A DNA stretch of 64,000 bases, from NCBI GenBank assembly GCA_018398585.1, contig JAGTTD010000022.1, positions 4,986,501 through 5,050,500 on the forward strand, given 5' to 3'. The notes beneath the pieces are model-generated. The model saw nothing but the letters and a program-made list of their open reading frames with translations, did no database searches and was not told the DNA's origin. The DNA comes from Simmondsia chinensis. Taxonomy: Eukaryota; Streptophyta; Magnoliopsida; Caryophyllales; Simmondsiaceae. This document shows positions 56,290 to 64,000 of the stretch, in pieces. Within the stretch, counting starts at the first letter, position 1. Each line of letters starts with the position of its first letter. The position numbers and the translations under genes were made by a program.

Positions 56290-58891
56290 ATGAGGAGGTT
56301 TTTTAGAAGTGGCAAATCAGTGCAGTCCTCAACAGCAACACCGGAACATGAAGGAGGTGATGACAGTCAGCCAAGACCGTCAACATCTCAAGCAGAGGGA
56401 CCAGTGAGGGAAGTTGGTGTTTGGTCCACTGACGTGCCATTTGATGAGAGGGAGCTACTTCAACTTATCGATAAATGTTTTCAATTTTATAACATTAATT
56501 ATGGTAGTAATTTTTCAAACAATTAGAAAAGTAATGGTATATCTTAATCGTTAATAGATGGCCAAGGTAACTTGAGTACCTTAAGGACGATACCAGTTAA
56601 GGAAGTATGGCATCTTCCTCAAGGTATAAGAATTATTGTGCGGTTCAATGACCTACGCCAACCAATTAGAAAGGGTGGCGATTTGTTGATCCGGTTTATT
56701 GGAGAGGTTGCAAAAACGGGACGGTTTTGTCCGCTCGGAGTAAGAGATTGGCGTACGATGAATGACCAATACAAAGCAGAAGCTATTGAGGTTACTCGAG
56801 TAAGTATTATTTATGTCTGAAGTTTACTTTATATATATGATATAATATGTATGTCTGAAGTTTTTGAACTTTATCATTATACTAATTAAGGTTTTATACT
56901 CTTAATTGTGTTAATTTAATTCAATAGTATAATTGGCAATAGGTTCTTCTATCAAATTTTACTGTTCGAGTGAAATTTAGATATAGCACTGAAATGTGGT
57001 TGCTCTCTTACTAGTACAACTACTGCTTTATGCCTTCTTACTATTCCCTTGCCTCTTTGTGACATTATTATTGGATTTTATGTTTTAGGAAAAATTTTCA
57101 ATGCCCAGTGATGTATTGATTGATAAATCAATACTACAACATCTTGGCAAAATGTGGAGGGGTTATAAGATGAGTTTGAAAGCGCAATATTGCCAAGGGA
57201 ACAAAACTGAGGCTGAAGTTATTGCAACAGTGCCACGAGGAGTTAATCGTGACCAATGGATAACTTTGATATATTTTTGGTTTTCTCCACAAGGCAAGGT
57301 AAAACAATTTCTTTTTAAGTAATTTTTGATTGGTCAAAAAGGGGGAAGCAGATTGATATTGATTATGAATGTAAAGTTTTTCTTGGATTGATGCTGATTT
57401 TCAATGTTAGGAGAAGAGTAAATGCGGCAAAGAAGCACGTGCCAAGCAGAATCAGTTTCACACGACTGGTTCAACAAGTTATGCGAATAAAAGAGATAGT
57501 TTTGTAAGGATTTCAGTATATGTTTTGTGTATTATTACTATCTACCTGTTAAATTAATTAATACTTATGTTGACGTGTTGATTGTAGGAAATTAACAAAG
57601 GGAGGAAGCCCACCAGTATAGAGTTTTACCAGGAAACTCATACCAGAAAAAGTGGTGGCTTTTTTGAGAACACGGTTTCACAAGAATTTATGGTGGGTTT
57701 TATTATTATCTCACATTTCTTTTAATTTAAATGTATTTAATGTCTTTTTCTCTTCTTTGTAGGATACAGCTCGAGAAATAGTTGAAGCTCGACTTGGATC
57801 TTCTTCCAGACCTCGATCAGAAATCGAGGAGGAAGTATGTACCGAGTTAATGTATGAACAGGAAAATCCGGGCTATCAAGCGGTAGGCTATGGATTTGGC
57901 GTGAAGAGGAGTGATATATACGGAGTCAGGGGTGAACTAAAGAAAAAGGGACTCGATCGTACCAGTGATCATGTCGAAGTGCAAAATATGAAAATAGAAT
58001 TGGCCAATGTAAAGCAGCAAATGAGAAGGTTCCTACCCATCTATGATGCTGTTTCTTCTAGCCAAGCATCATATGAAATGATAGCAGAAGGTCGAGCAAT
58101 TATTACTGCGGTTGCTGATCCGGTAAGATAATCTATTTAATTTGTATTTGTTTGTACTATAATGCAAATAATTGCCTTTCTAATCCTTTGTAAATAATGA
58201 AATTGATGATGTGAATGATTGAGACAAAAGGCGGCATTGGGGTTGATACTTTTGGGAAACTATATAAATTTACAATGTGAAGCAAAATTTTGGATAAGAT
58301 ATGCTTGTCTTGCTGCTTGATAAGATGGTTTGGTTTTTGGATGTTTTGACACTTCTTCTACTAAATCTTTTCTCTAATATCTTCATTGATAGTCGTCTTT
58401 CAATTTTTTCCATATGAAGAATAGCCTAACTTTAGACAACAAGATATAATTTGAATCATGTGTGTTGTGCTTTGCAAGATGTGGCAGAGAGTGGAATCTC
58501 ATGTGCTATATTGTCGCCTTAAGATGTTGCATACTCTTCATTTGCTTCAAGCACATACTAGATAGAAATGAGAATGGAGGGCAAGCTAAATAGGTGGCAA
58601 TCACATGATATGGAAGTCATGAGATGCAGCACAACCTAGGCCTCCCTCTATCTACTCCTACTTCCCTTCCAAAAGGGATTGTGGACACTTGAGGGTTGAC
58701 GGGTTCCGATAAATGATTTTATGTGCTCATTGTTATTGATTTATGTGATAGTAAACTGGTAGATTGATATTTTGTACATAAGTAATGTTATTATTGTTTT
58801 GTCTATACAGGGTAGAGATGAATCGGGATCAGGTGACGGTGAACCCTCAAATTTTTTTGCATCTCCAAGCACGCCAAGCTCATTCGGTTGA
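56290..58891 (+). CDS. CACTA second gene, Transposase_24 (Ptta/En/Spm) type
   Basis: Seven exons fit: 56290-56503, 56558-56799, 57089-57298, 57411-57503, 57588-57692, 57763-58122 and 58811-58891. All are GT-AG, all phases agree, 434 residues, no internal stop. The N-terminus is Ser/Pro-rich (SSTATPEHEGGDDSQPRPST). The core has IPVKEVWHLPQGIRIIVRFN, FIGEVAKTGRFCPLGVRDWR, ILQHLGKMWRGYKMSLKAQY and DQWITLIYFWFSPQGK, then KEARAKQNQFHTTGSTSYAN, typical of the plant Transposase_24 family (the TNPA-like partner in CACTA elements). The C-terminal part has a probable coiled coil (EVQNMKIELANVKQQMRRF). The 688-bp last intron (58123-58810) is long for this gene. It lies 217 bases after TNP2 on the same strand. 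Family role in binding the subterminal repeats is known from En/Spm; for this copy it is inferred. Confidence 0.85.
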
Positions 58892-59118
58892 TTGATATAT
58901 TTGTGAAGAATGTACTTGACTAAGTTAGCATTGTATTTTTTTTTTTTTTTTTTGGTTATTAGATTAATTATGTTGATATTTGAAGTGGAAAAATCTCAAA
59001 TTTTGTATTGAACTATCAAAGTACATTGACAATGTTGTAATATTTTCATTGTCGAATTCGGAGTCTTATGAAAAATTTATCAGTTTAGTTGATATTTTTT
59101 GTATTAAGTAATTTTGTG

Positions 59119-59157
<39 letters not shown>

Positions 59158-59225
59158 AAAATATGCACAAATAAATAGGCAATACAGGTTGTTTGTAAAA
59201 TGTCCATGCTAAGAAGTAAAAATAG
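58892..59225 (+). other. CACTA 3' region
   Basis: T-rich 3' UTR-like sequence with a T-run at 58938-58954 and a (GT)n tract at about 59128-59155. No ORF. Confidence 0.5.
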
Positions 59226-59397
59226 GGTATTTAAAAAACTTGAAAAATCTCGACATTAAAAAAGGCCGAAAAATATCGGCGCTTATAAACGCCGAGAATC
59301 TCGGCGCTTTTATTTCTCGGCGTTTTCTTTCTCGGCGCTTTTTTGCGCCGAGAATTCCAAAAAAAAGCGCTGAGAATTACCCTTTTTTGTTGTAGTG
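59226..59397. repeat. CACTA right subterminal and terminal repeats
   Basis: Dense motifs: atctcgaca, atatcggcgc, cgccgagaatctcggcgc, tttctcggcg (twice) and gcgccgagaattcc. They form several local palindromes around CTCGGCG/CGCCGAG. The terminal repeat ends at 59397. Confidence 0.85.
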
Positions 59398-61865
59398 CAA
59401 CTTCGACTAAACATATTACATCTTCAATAACAAGAGGATGTTCTTGTATATTATAAATTAAATAATCGGGGCCAAAATCCTTTTGAATCCTTGATCTCTT
59501 ACTTCTTCTAGGTTCTACGGTTGAAGAATCTATTGGGAGCGTATTGTCAGGTTCAACCTCCGAGGAATTTTCAATATGCCCATCAATTTTTTTTTTAAAT
59601 GGAAACTTATCTTCATGAAATATAGCATCCATTGTCTCTATAACTATATTATCATCTAGGTTCAAGAATCTATATGCTTTACTATGAAAGGCATACCCTA
59701 TAAAGACACACCTAATAGCTCTTTCTCCTAATTTGAAAATTTTGGGGTCTGTTTTTCTAGCAAAGGCTAAACAACCCCAAACCTTTAAGTAATTCAAGTT
59801 AGGTCGTCTCCCTCTCCATAATTCATAAGGTGTTTGGAGTATTTTTTTCCGAGGTACTCTGTTAAAAACATAATTGGCAGTGAGTATAGCCTCCCCCCAT
59901 AAATTTTTAGGTGCACTAGCGCTAACCATCATAGCATTAGTATAGCCAATTAGTGTCCTATTTTACGTTCTGCCACCCCATTTGAAGGAGGAGAGTAACC
60001 GGGAGTAACTTCATGCACTATCCCTTCCGAACGAATAAAGTCTATTAACCCTAAAGTCTCATATTCCCTACCTCTATCAGTTCTAAAACTTTTAATTTTT
60101 TTATTAAAACGATTCTCTACTTCTCTCACAAAAATTTTCAATTTTTCGAATGCTTCACTTTTATTTTTAATTAAGTAGACATAGGTGTACCTAAAAAAAT
60201 CATCGATAAATGTTATAAAATATCTTTTACCACCACGAGTTAAAATTCCTTCAAATTCACATATATCAGAATGAATGAGTTCTAATAATTCGGTATTCCT
60301 ATGAACCGACTTGTGAGGGCTTTTGCTAATCTTGGTCAGACTACAATTTTCACATTTTCAAACTTATTACTAAGTTTAGGAATTAAACCAAGAAAGCACA
60401 TAGAGTTCATATACTTACTATTAACATGACAAAGACGTGCATGCCAAACGTTCGCACAAGAAACTATATAAACGGAAACTGAGTTATCTTGATTCATTTC
60501 AATATTTAACTTGAACATACCATCACATGCAAACCCTTTCCCAACAAAGACATTATTTTTGGTGATCACATATTGGTCAGATTCAATAGTTTGCTTAAAA
60601 CCCGCTTTATTTAGCAAATATCCAGACATTAGATTCTTGTGGATTTCAGGGGTATGCAACACATCCTTAAGGGTCAAAACACGACCAGAAGTAAATTTAA
60701 TTTCAATTTCTCCAATGCCTAAAACTTTAGTCGTGTGAGAATCACCAAGTAATACTTTTTTCTCAACCTCTACCGGGGAATAGGTCTTAAACAAATTTCG
60801 GTCATGACAAACATGTCTAGAGGCACCCGTGTCAACCCTCCATCCATCGAAATTCTCTAACAAATTAATTTCTGTTAACATAGCCACAAGCGGCTCCTCG
60901 GTCACATTAGCTTGAGGTGTGGGTCCATTTTTCCTATAACGACAATCTCTTGCAAAATAACCCATTTTTCCACAATTGAAACAAGCAACATTAGTGCGTT
61001 TATGTTGCCCTTGACCATTAGGTGGGTTGCCTTGTTTTTTATATTTCTGACCGAATTTAGAACCATTTTTAGGACCATTTTTACAATGTCCATTATGTTT
61101 CATTCCATTCCCCTTAGGTTTTATATAGGCATTGGACTTGTTATTTTGACCCTTATGAGTGTTTTCATGGGCAGAAATAAAATTTACCTTATTGCGGTCT
61201 CCATTAGTTACCTCATTGTTGTCTTGTTTTCTCTCTTCTTCTTCACATTGTAGTCGTACCATGAGGCTCTTGGTTGTTAACTCCTTTTGCTTGTGACGAA
61301 GCCTCTTCTGGAATTCTTTCTAAGACTCGGGAAGTTTATCTATTATAGCAGCTACTTGCATTTGTTCATCTATTTTTACGCCCTCAGTTTTGATGTCATT
61401 AACAAGATTGAGGAGTTCTCGTGTTTGTATTTGGACCGGCTTATCCTCTACCATTTGAAAACGGAAAAATTTGCTACAAGCATACTTTTTCACCCCGGCT
61501 TGTTCGGTATCATATTTTTCTTGTAGCGCCGTCCAAATTTCATTTGCATTTTCATAGTTAAGAGAGTAATAATCATAAAGATCATCGGAAAGGCAATTGA
61601 GAATATAATTTTTGCAATCTTCTTCATCATTTTGCCATTTTTCAACCAAGGTAGCATGTTTCTTTTTTTCTTCATCACTCATTTTAGTGACATCTTTCTC
61701 ATTAGGGTCCTCATTATTGAGAATCCATACTACCTTCATGAGTTTTAAATAAAATAAGACATATTTTGCCCAACGTTTGAAATGCTCACTGGAAAAATGG
61801 AAAGGCTTGTTAAGATCATTAGAAATAGGTGTAGTAAAGGTAGTATTGGCTATAGTGGAGTCCAT
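59398..61865 (-). pseudogene. Copia gag, protease and integrase half, broken
   Basis: Minus strand. Gag starts at the ATG at 61865, only 16 bases after the 5' LTR, with KPFHFSSEHFKRWAKYVLFY and FFRFQMVEDKPVQIQTRELL. A TAG at 61320 stands where TGG is usual after LPES. In the same frame follow the zinc knuckle CFNCGKMGYFARDC and the protease WRVDTGASRHVCHDRNL. A pre-integrase WHARLCHV then leads to a 1-base frameshift near 60356 (next CENCSLTKISKSPHKSV), the integrase core (YFITFIDDFFRYTYVYLI, SFRTDRGREYE, GYSPPSNGVAERK), a second 1-base loss in an A-run near 59967, and GRRPNLNYLKVWGCLAFARK up to LVEV at the CACTA junction. Catalytic Asp, Asp and Glu of the integrase seem present. Confidence 0.85.
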
Positions 61866-61881
61866 GAAACCGTCTTAAAAT

Positions 61882-62383
61882 TGTTGGAAAAAAATAAACA
61901 AAAATTATACCTCAATAGCGTGGAAATGAAGAGTTACCGATGAAGTAGAGCTGAGCGAGGCACGGATCACGCTTTCTTTAAGACGGTTTCCACGCTCCTA
62001 CGGATAAGCCCGATGCAGCAGGTAAACAACGTGCCGTCCCTAGGATACAACGCTCAGCTATCGCCAACGCTCTTAGACCCTGCACTGATATAAGATGCCA
62101 AAACTACCAAACACTCTTAACTCAAAATAAAAGATGGGAATTATAGGCAAGTAGAAGAAGAAGAAAGCTTGTTATTGTATATCTAAAATATCACATTTTA
62201 ATCCCTATTTATAGGGAAAAAACAAGATCAAAATACTAATAACAAAATCAATTTTTTACCGTTGAGATTAATGGGCCGTGCATTCGGCCGTTGAGCTTAA
62301 ATGGGCCATTTACTCTTGCGTTACAGTGCCAACGGCACTTTGCTGCCTCTTTACTTCTTCTTTTTTTCCTTTTCCATTTTTTG

Positions 62384-62431
<48 letters not shown>

Positions 62432-62473
62432 TTTAAAGGAAGAGCAAATAGGAATTTTTATTAAAAACCAACA
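61882..62473 (-). repeat. 5' LTR of the copia element
   Basis: TGTTGGAAAA...AAAACCAACA, 592 bp. On the minus strand the TATA box ccctataaatagggatt is near 62205, so transcripts should start at about 62180. The (ATT)n tract is at 62384-62430. It contains tttaagacggtttcc at 61977-61991, the inverse of the leader just outside the LTR (see findings). Confidence 0.9.
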
Positions 62474-62478
62474 AGTTG

Positions 62479-64000
62479 TGGTGCTGATTTTTCTGTTTAT
62501 GTTGTTTCATGATCGTCAGTGGATGTAATCTTTTTACTTTTTAGAATTTGGTTTCCTCTATAATCCAACCCGACAATAGGTACCTCCGGGATCCGGGGGG
62601 GGGGGGGGGGGGGGGGGGGGGTACTTAAACAGACAAAAGATAAAAAAAAATTTATAAAACAGATTAATCGAACATTTGAATATATGCACCGTAAAAGCCT
62701 ATATATATGCCAAGTTAGAGAAACAAAATAGAAGAATAATAAAAAAAAATAACGAGTAAGAAAAAATGTGGTTGAGAGAGGAGAGTGATTTATGTTTTTT
62801 CATAATAAAATACATGACAAATTGTACTTTAGTACTCCAGCATTTGGCGAAATTGTTTATTCTTGAACAAACTTTATGTTTAATCTTTTAATCCCTTGAT
62901 TACGGTGAAATAATTTGTTAGGCCAACTAGCAATAGTTTCTCAACTGGATTTTATAAAAGGTGACGTCATATAACAAAAGGGTGATGTCGTACGTGGAAA
63001 GGTGATGCTATTCACTGAAAACTAGAATGGTGACGTCATACACCAGAAAAAGTGACACCAGTACTTGGACAAAAAAGTTGAAAAGTAAAGGATATAGAGT
63101 AAAAAATTAATTCACTAAGCTTATAGGCATTAATGCTCAAATCAAAAATTATATTATATAAAAAAAATTAAAAAAATGTACATCGTATGATAGTTCAATC
63201 GAGCCATAAGGACAAGGTGCATACAAGATGCGTTGAGTAAAGAATAGAGAGTGGTTCGACGAGATTTTGGAAGGGGACCAAGAGCTTAGGTAGGTTGTAT
63301 TTTTCTTTTTTCTTTTTTTATAATTACATTCTATTCTATCTCGTGTTTAATAATGATGTGGTAATATGATTAAAAAATCATGTGCTTCAAACAAGAAGAA
63401 AAAGTTCATATAGTTATATTTCTATAAGTAACTGCAGATTTGATGACGTCGGTGTGGAATACAGATAAATACATACTAAAAGTTCATGTTGCTTTGCAAG
63501 TACGCTTATAGACGGTGTTTAAAATATTATATATAATCTTAAGATACTTGTAATAGATGTTTATTCATTAAAAAAAAGAGTAAATAGTTAAATATAGAAA
63601 TAATGCGAAAGGACCAAAAATAATGAAATACACAACATTTGAAATTAGATAAGGCAACATTATGTCCGATCATTGGCCTCGCCTTTATGGAGCTTTTCTT
63701 TATTCTCATTTTTACGAGATACATACATACTGGGTATAAACACCTAAACCCGATTTAATTGATCACTCAAGGTAATATTAATGATAGATGTAATCACAAG
63801 GCACACCAATATTACAAAATATCAACGAGAAATAAATATGCAGAAATAAAAGCAATACCAGATATAATGTGAAAAATCCTCCAGAGTAGAAGGAAAAACC
63901 ACGAGTATCGACAGCAAAATCCACTATAAAATATAACAATTGCAATGTTTATGGTTTTAAAATGTTTGTCCAAACTTGAAAGCTACAAACAAATTGAGCG
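62479..64000. other. AT-rich flank, no gene recognised
   Basis: The first about 120 bases (to 62595) probably continue the LINE cut by the insertions. A G-run of about 25 lies at 62597-62621. A cluster of TGACGTCA-like motifs is at 62961-63060. The rest is AT-rich with no ORF of recognisable family, no RNA gene and no paired terminal repeats. Confidence 0.4.
62961..63060. promoter_or_regulatory. Cluster of GGTGACGTCAT-like motifs
   Basis: Five related motifs: gtgacgtcat (62961), ggtgatgtcg (62981), ggtgatgcta (63001), ggtgacgtcat (63029) and agtgacacca (63051), about 20-29 bases apart. TGACGTCA is the palindromic site of bZIP factors. No gene start is seen beside it, so function is unproven; it may simply be a short decayed tandem repeat. 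Confidence 0.35.

Larger units (their letters stand above)
51614..59400 (+). mobile_element. CACTA (En/Spm) DNA transposon, 7.78 kb
   Basis: The body is 51617-59397. The left end CACTACAACAAAAAAGGGTA and right end are perfect inverse copies (right: TACCCTTTTTTGTTGTAGTG), with GTAATTCTC continuing the repeat. The TSD is CAT at the left and CAA at the right (one mismatch); the copia reading frame supports CAT as the original. Both ends carry dense arrays of TCTCGGCG / CGCCGAGA motifs as subterminal repeats. It carries two genes on the + strand, a TNP2-type transposase and a Transposase_24-type gene, in the usual order. Confidence 0.9.
48956..62478 (-). mobile_element. Ty1/copia retrotransposon (host of the CACTA), TSD AGTTG
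   Basis: The element spans 48961-62473 on the minus strand, with LTRs 48961-49547 (3') and 61882-62473 (5') and identical AGTTG flanks at 48956-48960 and 62474-62478. Without the CACTA insertion it would be about 5.7 kb. Gene order on the minus strand is gag, protease, integrase, RT, RNase H, as in Ty1/copia. The PPT (minus strand aaaaggtggggaat) abuts the 3' LTR. The two LTRs differ at only a few positions, which suggests a recent insertion; coding damage (nonsense and frameshifts) shows it is now inactive. Confidence 0.9.

Noticed and set aside
60511..61253. + strand ORFs in the copia gag region
   Set aside because: Antisense shadows of gag/protease; hydrophobic stretches come from complement composition.

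Overview
The window reads as a plant nuclear chromosome segment, most likely from a eudicot. It is AT-rich and has GT-AG introns, plant-specific gene families (DUF4378/TRM-like; CACTA TNP2 and Transposase_24 proteins), Au-like SINE tails, hAT, Mutator and Tourist-type MITEs, and copia elements. It is gene-poor. Only one host gene can be modelled end to end; a second is seen as a few exons; almost everything else is mobile DNA in nested layers. All boundaries were found by eye from target-site duplications (TSDs), terminal repeats and splice-phase agreement. No alignment or database search was run.

Region 1 (1-13.5 kb): a fragment of a + strand gene (exons near 1452-1611, 2709-2790 and 2863-2948) with a hAT-like MITE and a SINE in its intron. 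A TE/MITE field follows, holding a 296-bp TRIM with its tRNA-iMet primer site, a Mutator-like MITE with a 9-bp TSD inside another MITE, and a hAT element inside an older copy of its own family. Region 2 (13.5-20.3 kb): a 5'-truncated minus-strand LINE with a 12-bp TSD, a 5S-rRNA-like SINE head, and a TRIM interrupted by a LINE 3' tail.

Region 3 (20.3-30.6 kb): the host gene, six coding exons from 23697 to 30168. The predicted protein is 925 residues, with the N-terminus typical of plant TRM/DUF3741-type proteins and a C-terminal DUF4378. A non-coding first exon near 20.4 kb is inferred. Its introns hold at least four MITE-like elements.

Region 4 (30.6-37.5 kb): LINE and SINE insertions, a broken copia gag-protease piece next to a large hairpin, a 322-bp hAT MITE and a 2.0-kb hAT carrying GC-rich and LINE-like cargo. 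Region 5 (37.9-43.65 kb): an LTR element with TSD TTGAT and a 4.1-kb non-coding core (LARD-like). Its right LTR is split by a 5S-derived SINE, and its core holds a tRNA-headed SINE.

Region 6 (43.9 to about 62.5 kb) is a nested stack. A decayed + strand LINE is interrupted by a solo LTR (TSD GGCAC) and by a minus-strand Ty1/copia element (TSD AGTTG). The copia element is itself split by a 7.8-kb CACTA transposon carrying TNP2 and Transposase_24-type genes. The last 1.5 kb is AT-rich with no gene seen, apart from a cluster of TGACGTCA-like motifs.

The most notable observations are: SINEs with a 5S-rRNA-like head and SINEs with a tRNA-like head that share one 3' body; a copia element with no tRNA-iMet primer site and a leader segment complementary to its own LTR; and the LARD-like element whose LTRs carry a palindrome array with different copy numbers.
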